Positions 36,926-46,090 of a stretch of 64,000 nt of DNA are shown one piece after another. Every line of letters starts with the position of its first letter. Position 1 is the stretch's first letter. Source of the DNA: CAIYRG01 sp963747255 (lineage in GTDB: Bacteria > Pseudomonadota > Alphaproteobacteria > Micropepsales > Micropepsaceae). Made by a program: the position numbers and the translations under genes. The DNA is taken from assembly GCA_963747255.1 (NCBI GenBank), contig CAVVEG010000005.1, positions 186,001 through 250,000 on the forward strand, written 5' to 3'. The notes beneath the pieces were generated by a model. The model did not search any database. It saw only the letters and a list, made by a program, of their open reading frames with translations, and had not been told where the DNA came from.

Positions 36926-38348
36926 AGCTTTGTTGCAATTCGGATTTCCCGGAAGCAACGGCGGCCAGCGCTGCCCTTCCGGCGCGATGCTGCTCCAGAT
37001 AGGCGGGAATTCGCACGGTGAAACGCGAACCGCGGCCAAATTCGCTTTGAACCTCGATATTGCCCCCCATCATCCGGCAGAGATGCTGACTGAGCGCGAG
37101 CCCAAGTCCGGTGCCCCCATATTTGCTGGCCGTTGAAGCATCGGCCTGGTTGAAATCCTTGAACAGCTTCTGCTGATTTTCCTGGCTGATGCCGATTCCC
37201 GTGTCGGTGACGGAAACCAGAATCCAGTCCTCGCCGCGCTCGGTCTGTCGCGAGGCGGACAGTGTCACGCGGCCAGATTTGGTGAATTTGCCGGCATTGC
37301 TGAGAAGGTTCAGAACCGCCTGGCGAAGCCGGGTTTCATCCGAGATGACAATTCCCAATCCCGGTTCGCGGTCGACGATGAATTCGTTGCCCTTCGATGT
37401 CACGAGGCTGCGCCCGGTGGCGACGACATCGTCGATGAAGTCGTTCAAATGGAAAGGTTGAATCGTGAGATCGGTCTTGTTGGATTCGATTTTCGACATG
37501 TCCAGAACATCGGTGACAAGAGACAGCAAGTGCTTGCCGGCGCTGTTGATTCGCTGCAGATCGGCAATCTGTTCGTCTTCATTTTCTTTCGCATCTTCCA
37601 GGAGAATCTCGCTGTAGCCGATCACCGCATTGAGCGGCGTGCGAAGCTGGTGGCTCATTTTGGCGAGGAATACGGATTTCTGCCGGTTCGAGCGTTCAGC
37701 TTCTTCCATCGCCCTGCGGAGCCGCTCGGCGGTGGCGCGATGCCGCGCCGCCTCCTGCTGCCGCCCCGATTGGTTTGCCACCACATCGGCGTAATAGAGG
37801 GCCATCATCGCCATGTAGATTGTCGCCGACGTGACGGAGACCACGCCTACGCCGGAAAGATCGGCGAGTTCGACGTGCTGCGGAAACGAGCCGCGCACCA
37901 GATAGGCTACATAAAAACCGGCAACGTTGGCGCAGAAAATTCCGAGTACCAGGAACGCGCGCTCTCCGATGTAGAAGAATCCCAGCAGTAGCGCGATCAG
38001 CAGCCACGGCAGGAAGGGAGAACTGACCCCGCCGTAATAATAGGAGCCGAACAACGTCACGAAAGTGAGGTTTTCGACGGAGCACCACGCCAGTGGCTGC
38101 AGCCGCCCGGTAAATTTCAGACCAAACGGCAGAGTCCAGAACAGGGTGATGGAGGTGACGATGACCCAGAAGGGAAAGCCGCGATTCTTGTCGCTGATAA
38201 ACAGGAACACACTGATGGCGTGCCCCAGGGCCGGACCGAAGAGATGGCTGAAGACGAATATACGCGCACGCCCCAATGTGGCGGCGTCGGTTCTGGCCTC
38301 CGGCGCGATGAACCAGTCGATCGCACGTAGGAATTTCTCCTGCAGCAT
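36915..38348 (-). CDS. Six-TM histidine kinase with Gln next to the phospho-His
   Basis: The 477-aa protein is the first gene of the kinase operon. It has about six hydrophobic segments (aa ~28-205), a coiled coil, HisKA and HATPase (DTGIGIS, GTGLGLALS); no receiver. The membrane part contains YYYGGVSSPFLPWL, shared with the hybrid kinase at 33891. The H-box reads MSHQLRTPLN: the residue after the phospho-acceptor His is Gln, where HisKA kinases normally have an acidic residue needed for autophosphorylation. It may therefore favour phosphatase or scaffold activity. The layout resembles LqsS-type sensors. Confidence 0.87.
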   Translation of the reverse strand: MLQEKFLRAIDWFIAPEARTDAATLGRARIFVFSHLFGPALGHAISVFLFISDKNRGFPFWVIVTSITLFWTLPFGLKFTGRLQPLAWCSVENLTFVTLFGSYYYGGVSSPFLPWLLIALLLGFFYIGERAFLVLGIFCANVAGFYVAYLVRGSFPQHVELADLSGVGVVSVTSATIYMAMMALYYADVVANQSGRQQEAARHRATAERLRRAMEEAERSNRQKSVFLAKMSHQLRTPLNAVIGYSEILLEDAKENEDEQIADLQRINSAGKHLLSLVTDVLDMSKIESNKTDLTIQPFHLNDFIDDVVATGRSLVTSKGNEFIVDREPGLGIVISDETRLRQAVLNLLSNAGKFTKSGRVTLSASRQTERGEDWILVSVTDTGIGISQENQQKLFKDFNQADASTASKYGGTGLGLALSQHLCRMMGGNIEVQSEFGRGSRFTVRIPAYLEQHRAGRAALAAVASGKSELQQSYAA

Positions 38349-38606
38349 GAAGAACTCCCAAGGGGCCGATGGCCCGGAGACGACAATTCCGGTCTTTTAG
38401 CCAAAAGAGGTTAAAAGAAGGTTCCGGCTGCTCTCCTCCGATTTCCATCACGCGCCCCGGGTTTCGTTGGTTCCAGGCACGCCGGTTGTTTCGGAAACTG
38501 TGTCTCTCCGGGATTATGCTTGCGTTAACCAGTTCATGGTTAATGATGAACCTGCGCCGATTCGCGAATTGACTTCGCGCTGGCTGCGTTCGAGGGGAGA
38601 CGTCTG

Positions 38607-39893
38607 ATGCATCTCGTTCGAGTGGCGGTATTATCGCTCGCGGTTCTACCCTGGCTCGCCTGCAACCCGGCAGCTGCGTCGGGCTTCATGGTGCGGGAGA
38701 ACAGCGCCGAAAGCCTCGGCATGGCTTACGCAGGAGATGCTTCGCGGGCGGATGAAGCCGCAACGGTTTTCAATAACCCCGCGGGGATGATGCATTTGGC
38801 CGGCCCGGAACTGGAGCTGGGAGCGGCGGTTGTGTTTCCGTCGGTACATTTCAGCGGGTCTGCGACTGCTGCGGGCACCATTCCGATTCCGGGAACCCAG
38901 GGCGGCGAAGCAGGCCAGATCACGGGCATTCCCGACTTTTACGCGGTTTTCGGTTTGACCGATAATCTGAGGGCCGGCCTCGCGGTGACAGCGCCCTTCG
39001 GTGATACGGTAAATTATAAATCGATGTTCGCGGGCCGCTATCAGGGCATCAAGACATTGGCCCAGTCTGCCGATATCAATCCGAACATCGCCTGGCGGAT
39101 CAACAACACGGTCTCGGTCGCCGCAGGTGTATCGGCGCAGTGGCTGAAACTGGAACAATCGGCTGCAATTCCGCAATTCCTGATTTTCCAGAATCCTGCC
39201 GCTCCGGACGCGAGTTTTCTGCTGAACGCCCATGATTGGGGTTTCGGGTACAATCTCGGGCTGCTGCTCGAGCCGAATACGACGACCCGGCTTGGCTTCA
39301 CCTGGCGATCGGGGGTCAACCACAAGATCTCGGGCAGCCTCGATTTCACCGGCGCAAATCCGCTTCTCGGACTGGTCAATGGTCCGGCGAGCGCTTCCGG
39401 AGTTGATCTTCCGGGTACCGCTGCGGTGAGTTTCACGCATGACTGGTCACCCGAATTCACCGGATCTGCCGAGCTGCAATACAACACCTGGAGCAGCTTC
39501 AAACAGGTTGTTATCACCAGCGCGAACACACCTCTCATCCAACCGGAGCATTATCGGGACAGCTGGATGATCAGTGTGGGCGGCATCTACCACGTCACGA
39601 GTCAACTTGCCCTGCGCGCGGGCATCGGCTGGGATCAGACGCCGGTCACCAATCAATACCGGACCGTAGGCGTGCCGGATTCTGACCGGTTCATGCTCGG
39701 GGTCGGGCTTGGGTATACGGTCGCGCCGGGCGCCGTCGTCGATTTCGGCTATGGGCATTATTTCGGTTTCACCGATCCGCCGATCACCGGAAGCGTGAAT
39801 GCGATCGATCCATTCACCCATGCGGTCGCACTAAGCGGCACGTACCACAATTTCCTGGATTACGTGGCGCTTTCATTCCGCTACGCGCTCTGA
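38607..39893 (+). CDS. OmpP1/FadL/TodX family outer-membrane transporter
   Basis: The 428-aa beta-barrel has a signal peptide (cleavage near AAASGFMV) and the family N-terminus AGDASRADEAATVFNNPAGM, which forms the hatch. It takes up long-chain fatty acids or other hydrophobic compounds across the outer membrane. It ends ALSFRYAL with an aromatic/aliphatic beta-signal. GGGGAGA lies upstream of the ATG. It is divergent from the kinase operon, with a 258-bp shared promoter region. Confidence 0.92.
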   Translation: MHLVRVAVLSLAVLPWLACNPAAASGFMVRENSAESLGMAYAGDASRADEAATVFNNPAGMMHLAGPELELGAAVVFPSVHFSGSATAAGTIPIPGTQGGEAGQITGIPDFYAVFGLTDNLRAGLAVTAPFGDTVNYKSMFAGRYQGIKTLAQSADINPNIAWRINNTVSVAAGVSAQWLKLEQSAAIPQFLIFQNPAAPDASFLLNAHDWGFGYNLGLLLEPNTTTRLGFTWRSGVNHKISGSLDFTGANPLLGLVNGPASASGVDLPGTAAVSFTHDWSPEFTGSAELQYNTWSSFKQVVITSANTPLIQPEHYRDSWMISVGGIYHVTSQLALRAGIGWDQTPVTNQYRTVGVPDSDRFMLGVGLGYTVAPGAVVDFGYGHYFGFTDPPITGSVNAIDPFTHAVALSGTYHNFLDYVALSFRYAL

Positions 39894-39935
39894 GCCGGAC
39901 CGAACGGTTTTCCGGTCGCGGCTGCCCTTGAAAAC

Positions 39936-40010
39936 TGGTGCCGCAGGACAGAATTGAACTGTCGACCTACCCCTTACCAAGGGGTTGCGCTACCACTACG
40001 CTACTGCGGC
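39936..40010 (-). tRNA. tRNA-Thr (anticodon GGT)
   Basis: The reverse strand folds as a complete cloverleaf: acceptor GCCGCAG with CTGCGGC, D-stem GCGT/GCGC, anticodon stem ACCCC/GGGGT with loop TTGGTAA (anticodon GGT), variable loop of five, T-stem GACAG/CTGTC with loop TTCAATT, discriminator A and an encoded CCA (39936-39938). It reads ACC/ACU codons. No integrase or att-like repeat is visible beside it. Confidence 0.96.
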
Positions 40011-40096
40011 AACCGGGCTTTGGCCGCCGGTGGATGGGCGGGACCGCTGCTATAGACCAAGCTGCAGAAAGGCGGAAGAGGATTGGAGATTTGCCA

Positions 40097-40303
40097 ATGG
40101 CCGCGGATAAGGCTGTGGAAAGAAAGACCAGACTTGCCCAGGAACTGAAGAAAAATCTTAAACGGCGCAAGAATCCCGCCATCGGCGAAAGTGAAGCGGA
40201 ATCGTCGAGTTCAGGCTTGGGGCCTGGCTCTGGCGTTGCACCTCAGGGCGGGCTGAAGCCGATGCCATCGCGAGGTCCGAAAACCGCCTCAAAGCGTAAT
40301 TAA
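40097..40303 (+). CDS. Small basic conserved-type hypothetical protein upstream of murA
   Basis: The 68-aa Lys/Arg-rich protein starts MAADKAVERKTRLAQELKKN, then has a Ser/Gly/Pro linker and a basic end. GGAG is placed well before the ATG. Small proteins of this kind are common in front of murA in alphaproteobacteria, as I recall; function unknown. The Pro/Gly-rich half is probably disordered. Confidence 0.65.
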   Translation: MAADKAVERKTRLAQELKKNLKRRKNPAIGESEAESSSSGLGPGSGVAPQGGLKPMPSRGPKTASKRN

Positions 40304-40359
40304 CTGGAGACTGTTCCCAATCCGGGACACGGTTCACCGGGCGAGAGGCAGGAAATTTC

Positions 40360-41641
40360 ATGGATCGGATTCGTGTGACGGGCGGCAGCACGGCTGAAGG
40401 GAGAAATTCCCATCAGCGGCGCGAAAAATGCGGCGCTTCCTCTCATGGCGGCATGCCTGTTGACCGAAGATGCCCTAACCCTTTCGAACGTGCCCAATCT
40501 TGCCGACGTTGTGTACATGGCGGACGTGCTGCGGCAACTTGGAGTGGCCGTGGCCTGGCAGATGAGCGGACGAGATCATGTCGGGGGCGTCCTGAGGTTA
40601 CAGGCCCCGAAGCGGCCGCAGAGCCTTGCGACCTATGACGCCGTACGCAAAATGCGCGCGAGCTTTCTGGTGCTCGGTCCGTTGGTTGCGCGCAATCGCG
40701 AGGCCATGGTTTCGCTTCCCGGCGGCTGTGCCATCGGCGCCCGGCCCGTAGACCTGCATCTCAGGGGCCTGGCCGCGCTTGGGGCGGAAATCGAATTGAC
40801 CGGTGGCTATGTGTTTGCGAGAGCGCCCAACGGTCTCAAAGGCGCCGTCTATGAATTTCCCACCGTCTCGGTTGGGGCGACCGAAAATCTGTTGATGGCT
40901 GCAGCTCTCGCCCAGGGCAAAACGGTGCTGAAGAACGCTGCGCGCGAGCCCGAAATCGGCGATCTGGCCCGCTGTCTCATCGCGATGGGCGCCCGGATCG
41001 AAGGGGTTGATTCTGGCACGCTCGTGGTCGAAGGCGCGAAGGAACTGCGCGGCGCCTCCCACGCAGTTTTGCCCGACCGAATCGAAACCGGCACCTATGC
41101 CATTGCAGCCGCCATCGCCGGCGGCGAGGTCGAATTGACCAGCACCAGCCTGCCTCTGATTGGGGCGCTGGTCCCTCTGCTGCAATCCGCAGGCGCCGAA
41201 GTCGAACCCACGAGCTTCGGCATACGGATCGTCCGCAATGGCCACAATATGAGGGGGACGGATGCCACCACCGAGCCGTTTCCGGGCTTTCCAACCGATC
41301 TTCAGGCGCAATATATGGCGCTTATGACGACGGCCGAGGGGCAGTCGAGAATACGGGAAACCATTTTCGAGAACCGTTTCATGCATGTGCCGGAGTTGAT
41401 GCGCATGGGCGCCGACATCCGGGTCGATGGCGATACGGCAATCGTAAACGGGTCAAGCCGGCTGAAAGGCGCTCCTGTCATGGCAACCGATCTGCGCGCG
41501 TCGGTCAGTCTGGTGCTGGCGGGCCTTGCCGCAGAGGGCGAAACCGTGGTCAATCGCGTCTATCATCTTGACCGCGGCTTTGAGCGCATCGAGGAAAAGC
41601 TCAAATCCTGTGGAGCGGATATCGAACGGTTGAAGGAATGA
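40360..41641 (+). CDS. murA: UDP-N-acetylglucosamine 1-carboxyvinyltransferase, one +1 frameshift
   Basis: First committed enzyme of peptidoglycan synthesis (UDP-GlcNAc plus PEP). The start MDRIRVTGGSTAEG is followed, one frame later, by EIPISGAKNAALPLMAACLL. One extra base lies at about 40402 (GGGAGAA in place of GGGGAA). Removing it gives 426 aa, normal for MurA. The active-site Cys is in LPGGCAIGARPVDLHL; later motifs include AKMRASF-like KMRASFLVLGP and the end HLDRGFERIEEKL. Since murA is normally essential, the shift is probably a sequence error unless a second copy exists. AGGCAGGA precedes the ATG. Confidence 0.9.
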
Positions 41642-42072
41642 GTGGACTGAAACTCCTTGCCCAGGACGAGGAGGACTTGAAGATCATATCCGCTCATTTG
41701 CAGGACGCGCTCATGCGTGTCGGCGATATGGTCTATCTCCCGCGCCGCCGCCGGTTTGTGGTCGTGATGAATCGCTTCTGCTGGGAAGATTGCGGCGAAC
41801 ACCACGCGGGCGCGCGCGTTCAGGCCGGACTGCATTTCGACAGCGTATTGAAGGTGCAGTCGCGGGATGTGCGGCAGGGCGATCCCGATGCGCTCGCTGA
41901 ACTTCTCGCCATCGACTACACGCCCGCCGATTCCGGGGGCGGCACCATCGACCTCATGCTGTGCGGTGGGGGGCTCATCCGGTTGAGTGTCGAATGTATC
42001 GACGCCTGTCTCACCGATTTGAGCGAGCCACGTCCGGCTGTTGCCCGACCCGCACACAATCTCGAAGCCTGA
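41638..42072 (+). CDS. DUF2948 family protein
   Basis: The 144-aa cytoplasmic protein starts MSGLKLLAQDEEDLKIISAH and contains RRRRFVVVMNRFCWEDC. It overlaps the murA stop by 4 nt (ATGA) and is followed by hisD, the standard alphaproteobacterial order. Function unknown. Confidence 0.88.
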   Translation: MSGLKLLAQDEEDLKIISAHLQDALMRVGDMVYLPRRRRFVVVMNRFCWEDCGEHHAGARVQAGLHFDSVLKVQSRDVRQGDPDALAELLAIDYTPADSGGGTIDLMLCGGGLIRLSVECIDACLTDLSEPRPAVARPAHNLEA

Positions 42073-42078
42073 ATCGGT

Positions 42079-43374
42079 ATGGCGCGGCGCCTGAATGCGA
42101 GGGCATCCGGTTTCGAGCGGGATTTTGCTGCCCTGGTGGAGCAAAAGCGCGAAGCGGAACGCGACGTTTCGGACGCGGTCTCTGCCATTGTCGCGGAAGT
42201 GCGCTCGCGGGGCGATGCGGCGCTGATCGGCTTTTCGAAGCGGTTCGACGGGGCCAGCCTGTCGCCCGAAACCTTGCGGGTATCAGAGGCTGAGATCGAC
42301 ACGGCCTTTGCACAGTGCCCCGGCGAACCGGCTGAGGCCCTGCAGTTCGCCGCCAGGCGTATCGAAGCCTATCACCGGCGGCAGATACCGGCGGATGCTT
42401 CGTTCACGGATGAAGCGGGCGCAATCCTCGGTTGGCGCTGGAACGCTCTCGACAGTACCGGAATTTATGTGCCGGGAGGAACGGCGGTCTATCCGAGCTC
42501 GGTTTTGATGAATGCCATACCCGCGAGAGTGGCCGGCGTTGGCCGCATCGCAATGGTTACGCCGGCCTCGGGCGGGCAGATCCAGCCGCTGGTCCTGGCG
42601 GCTGCAAAAATCGCGGGGGTGACGGAAATCTACCGTGCCGGAGGCGCGCAGGCGATCGCCGCGCTGGCTTACGGCACCGAGTCGATCGCGCCGGTGGACA
42701 AGATTGTGGGACCGGGAAATGCCTATGTGGCTGCCGCCAAGCGCATGGTTTTCGGCCGGGTCGGCATCGATTCCATTGCCGGTCCTTCGGAAATCCTGGT
42801 CGTGGCGGATGGCGCCAATGATCCCGCCTGGATCGCTGCCGATCTGCTCTCCCAGGCCGAACACGATCCTTCGTCGCAATCCATTCTGATTTCGGATGAT
42901 CCACAATTCGCCGATGCCGTAGCGGATGAAGTGCAAAGGCAACTCGCGGTCCTGCCCCGGCGGGAAATGGCGGCGCGTTCCTGGAACGCTTATGGAGCGA
43001 TCATTCTGGTTGAAAACATGATGCACGCGGCGGCTCTCATCGATCGCATCGCCCCTGAACATCTGGAGATCGCGACCGCGGATCCAGGCAAACTGTTCGC
43101 GCAGGTGCGGCATGCCGGCGCAGTTTTTCTTGGGCGGCACACGCCCGAAGCCATTGGCGATTATGTTGCGGGCTCGAATCACGTACTTCCCACCTCGCGA
43201 ACCGCGCGGTTTTCGTCGGGACTCTCGGTATTCGATTTCATGAAGCGCACCTCCATTGTTTCCTGCGATGCCGATGCGCTTGCCTCGCTCGCACCTGCGG
43301 CTCTGGCGCTGGCGGAGTCCGAGGGTCTTGCCGCTCATCGTCATTCCATTGCCATTCGGCTAAACCGCAATTAG
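42079..43374 (+). CDS. hisD: Histidinol dehydrogenase
   Basis: The 431-aa enzyme makes the final two oxidations of histidine synthesis (histidinol to histidine, NAD, Zn). Motifs: GIYVPGGTAVYPSSVLMN, DKIVGPGNAYVA, AGPSEILVVAD, LLSQAEHDP and IAPEHLEI, including the zinc-binding Gln/His/Asp/His set. Length is normal. It sits 6 nt after the DUF2948 gene. The rest of the his operon is elsewhere. Confidence 0.95.
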   Translation: MARRLNARASGFERDFAALVEQKREAERDVSDAVSAIVAEVRSRGDAALIGFSKRFDGASLSPETLRVSEAEIDTAFAQCPGEPAEALQFAARRIEAYHRRQIPADASFTDEAGAILGWRWNALDSTGIYVPGGTAVYPSSVLMNAIPARVAGVGRIAMVTPASGGQIQPLVLAAAKIAGVTEIYRAGGAQAIAALAYGTESIAPVDKIVGPGNAYVAAAKRMVFGRVGIDSIAGPSEILVVADGANDPAWIAADLLSQAEHDPSSQSILISDDPQFADAVADEVQRQLAVLPRREMAARSWNAYGAIILVENMMHAAALIDRIAPEHLEIATADPGKLFAQVRHAGAVFLGRHTPEAIGDYVAGSNHVLPTSRTARFSSGLSVFDFMKRTSIVSCDADALASLAPAALALAESEGLAAHRHSIAIRLNRN

Positions 43375-43402
43375 AGCTTTCCCTTTAGAAGGTGTTCGTG
43401 CA

Positions 43403-43894
43403 GTGAGGGCGCCGATCAGTACGGCCGATTCCGGTTACCGGATCATGGCGATCGAATTTTCGGATGGTCTGGCATCCCGTTCGCCGGTCATCCGGCAGGA
43501 AACGCAGATCGCCATCCACGATATTCTCGAACATAACCTGTTTCGCCCGAAAGGGTCGCCCGGAGGACCCTATCGCCTTGTGCTGCAGGTTTCCGAAAAC
43601 CGGTTGGTTCTTGAAATCCGGTTATCCGACCTCAGCGTTCATGGCCGGCTGCTGCTGTCGCTGACTCCGCTTAGGCGAGTCATCCGGGAATATCAGACGG
43701 TTTGCGGCAGCTATTCTGCAGCGATGCAGGAGGCGCATCTCACGCAGCTTGAGGCGATAGATCAGGGGCGGCGGGGCTTGCACGATGAAGGGGCGCAGCT
43801 TCTGATTCGGCGGCTGCAGGGCCGAATCGAACTGGACTTCGGCACCGCCCGGCGGCTCTTCACGCTGATTTCAGCTCTCTGCCTGAAGGCGTGA
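43403..43894 (+). CDS. UPF0262 family protein
   Basis: The 163-aa protein has a GTG start. Visible segments: ISAIDIDE-like opening replaced by YRIMAIEFSDG, then IHDILEHNLFRP, GPYRLVLQVSENRLVLEI and TARRLFTLISALC near the end. It follows hisD by 28 nt, the usual neighbour for UPF0262. Function unknown. Confidence 0.85.
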   Translation: MRAPISTADSGYRIMAIEFSDGLASRSPVIRQETQIAIHDILEHNLFRPKGSPGGPYRLVLQVSENRLVLEIRLSDLSVHGRLLLSLTPLRRVIREYQTVCGSYSAAMQEAHLTQLEAIDQGRRGLHDEGAQLLIRRLQGRIELDFGTARRLFTLISALCLKA

Positions 43895-43987
43895 TCCAAT
43901 CCGGTCGCAGCGCGGTCTGAAAACGGATGCTTGATTTTCGCGTCCTCAAGTGCATGCTCCCGGCGCGCTGCGCTAGCCTGGATCGGA

Positions 43988-44206
43988 ATGGCCAAAGAAG
44001 AACTGCTCGAGTTTCCGGGGATGGTCTCGGAACTGCTCCCGAATGCGACGTTCCGGGTCAAGCTGGAAAACGGGCATGAGATCATCGCACATACGGCCGG
44101 CAAAATGCGCAAGAACCGCATCAGGGTCCTGGTCGGAGACAAGGTTTTGGTGGAAATGACGCCCTATGACCTGTCCAAGGGGCGGATCACCTACCGTTTC
44201 AAATAG
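43988..44206 (+). CDS. infA: Translation initiation factor IF-1
   Basis: The 72-aa single OB-fold protein MAKEELLEFPGMVSELLPNA ... YDLSKGRITYRFK is full length and typical. It binds the A site of the 30S subunit during initiation. maf starts 10 nt downstream. Confidence 0.97.
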   Translation: MAKEELLEFPGMVSELLPNATFRVKLENGHEIIAHTAGKMRKNRIRVLVGDKVLVEMTPYDLSKGRITYRFK

Positions 44207-44216
44207 CCGGGGCGCA

Positions 44217-44843
44217 GTGGGGGCGGAATATCCGCTTGTCCTCGCCAGCGCGAGTCCGAGGCGCGCGAACCTGCTGGTCCAGGCGGGAATCGTGCCACTG
44301 CGCATCGTTTCACCGGAAGTGGACGAGACTCCGTTGAAAGGCGAACTGGTCCGCGCCTATGCCTTTCGAATCGCGACGGCGAAAGCCCGGAGTATCGCGA
44401 ACGTCGAACCGGCGGTGTTTGTCCTCGCGGCCGATACCGTGGTTGCTCTCGGCAGGCGCATTCTGCCCAAAGCGGAAAATGTTCAAATGGTGGAGCGTTG
44501 CCTTCTGCAACTCTCGGGAAGACGACATCAGGTGATCACGGCTGTTGCGCTGATTTCACCCGAGGGAAAACTGAGACTGCGTGCAAGCGTCACGCGCGTT
44601 GCATTCAAGCGGCTGAGTGCGGAGGAAGTGGCCGCTTACGCAGCCAGTGAAGAAGGCATCGGAAGAGCCGGCGGTTATGCGATTCAGGGCCGGGCGGAGG
44701 CTTTTGTCCGGTCCATCAATGGTTCGTACAGCAACGTGGTCGGATTGCCGCTCTGCGAAACCGTTGGGCTGTTGCATGGCTCCGGCTGCCACGCCGACAG
44801 GACGTTGGCGCCCGATGCGCGGTACGGAACGGCTGCCCCATGA
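44217..44843 (+). CDS. maf: Maf/Ham1-type nucleotide pyrophosphatase
   Basis: The 208-aa enzyme has LVLASASPRRANLL, DETPLKGE-like SPEVDETP, LAADTVVALG and GGYAIQGRAEAFV. Maf proteins hydrolyse non-canonical or modified NTPs and affect septation when overproduced. GTG at 44217 lies after the infA stop with GGGG upstream; an ATG at 44166 inside infA is in frame but less likely. It overlaps the MFS gene by 4 nt. Confidence 0.88.
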   Translation: MGAEYPLVLASASPRRANLLVQAGIVPLRIVSPEVDETPLKGELVRAYAFRIATAKARSIANVEPAVFVLAADTVVALGRRILPKAENVQMVERCLLQLSGRRHQVITAVALISPEGKLRLRASVTRVAFKRLSAEEVAAYAASEEGIGRAGGYAIQGRAEAFVRSINGSYSNVVGLPLCETVGLLHGSGCHADRTLAPDARYGTAAP

Positions 44844-46090
44844 TGAACGGCAGCAATAGCGTTGCGCAATCTGCCGCGCCGATGGCGCCCACGAGAACCG
44901 TGGCCATGGTCGGCGTCGCAATCATCGTGTCCTCCTATTGCATCAATGCGATGGACCGGACGCTGTTTCCGTTGATCCTGCCGGAAGTGGCACGCGAATA
45001 CCGATTCAGTCTGCCTGAGGCCGGACTGATGTCCACAGTGTTCACAATCGGCATGGCGGTAGCCGGCATTCCCGCCGGCTACCTGATGTCGCGCATGGCA
45101 CGCAAATCCGTAGCGCAGACGGGCGTACTCATTTTTTCCGTGGCGACGATCCTGACGGCCTGGGCCAGTGGTTTTGCCGATATGCTGCTGTTTCGGGCAC
45201 TGACTGGAATTGGCGAGGCGATGCAGTTGACCGCTCTTCTGGCGATCATGTCGGCCTGTTTCGTTCGGTATCGTGGCGCAGCAGTTGGCGCGCTGAATTG
45301 CGCCTTCGGTATCGGCGCGGTCATCGGTCCCTCTTTGGGCGCCGCCATATTGTCCGCTTACGGCACATGGCGGGCGCCGATGATATGTTTCGGCATGCTT
45401 GGCTTCGCGGTGATGGCGCTCGTTCCGATATTTGTCCGCAGCTCCGTTACCGAAGTGACTGCATCGGTCACGCCGCGCACGAACATGGCGGGTGGTGCGG
45501 ATACCCTGGTCAATCGCAACTCGCTGTTGCTGCTTTTGCTCAGTGCCATTTCCGGACTGTCGATTTTCGGTTTCCTCGGCATGTATCCGACCTATCTGCG
45601 TGGCCAGTTGCACTTCTCACCCGGCGACGCCGGCGCGATCATGAGCATTTATGGTCTTGGCGTTCTTGTCTCTGTCGGAGGGGGTCTGCTCGGCGACCGG
45701 TTTCCGGTTCGTCCGGTTCTCGCTGTGAGCTTTGCGGTCGCGGCCGTCATCGGCTGGCTATTGTTCAACGGGCCTGCCAATTTTGCGCTTCAGTCGGTGC
45801 TTGCATTCGCCTTTGGCGTCGTGTTCAGCGGCGCAATCTATGTCAATCTCGCGGCGGGCCACGTCAAGGCGGTGAACGACAGGCTCTCCGGCCAGGCATC
45901 GGGACTTTTTGTCAGCGCTTTCTATGCTGCCGCGTCTGTCGCCGGTTATACCATCGGGTGGCTGGCCAACGCCTTCGGCTGGGCTGCGGCCGGGGACGTA
46001 CAGCTTTGCCTGGCTTCTGTTGCCGGAGCCGTATTGGTATTCGCCCTGCGTCCCGACACGATGGCGCGGCCGGAAATGCCTGCATCCTGA
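44840..46090 (+). CDS. Major facilitator superfamily transporter
   Basis: The 416-aa protein has 12 predicted TM helices and an MFS signature after TM2 (AGYLMSRMARKSVAQ). An Asp-rich TM1 (CINAMDRTLFPLILPEV) is typical of organic-anion or metabolite:H+ symporters. Substrate unknown. It overlaps both neighbours (maf by 4 nt, the binding protein by 1 nt), so all three are coupled. Confidence 0.88.
   Translation: MMNGSNSVAQSAAPMAPTRTVAMVGVAIIVSSYCINAMDRTLFPLILPEVAREYRFSLPEAGLMSTVFTIGMAVAGIPAGYLMSRMARKSVAQTGVLIFSVATILTAWASGFADMLLFRALTGIGEAMQLTALLAIMSACFVRYRGAAVGALNCAFGIGAVIGPSLGAAILSAYGTWRAPMICFGMLGFAVMALVPIFVRSSVTEVTASVTPRTNMAGGADTLVNRNSLLLLLLSAISGLSIFGFLGMYPTYLRGQLHFSPGDAGAIMSIYGLGVLVSVGGGLLGDRFPVRPVLAVSFAVAAVIGWLLFNGPANFALQSVLAFAFGVVFSGAIYVNLAAGHVKAVNDRLSGQASGLFVSAFYAAASVAGYTIGWLANAFGWAAAGDVQLCLASVAGAVLVFALRPDTMARPEMPAS

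Noticed and set aside
39936..40010. tRNA-Thr considered as an integration site for an island
   Set aside because: There is no integrase gene and no repeat of the tRNA end nearby; both flanks are ordinary chromosomal genes.
45298..46089. Forward frame running through the MFS gene into the binding-protein frame, suggesting a 569-aa fusion
   Set aside because: The upstream half is an out-of-frame reading of the MFS gene; the binding protein has its own ATG at 46090.
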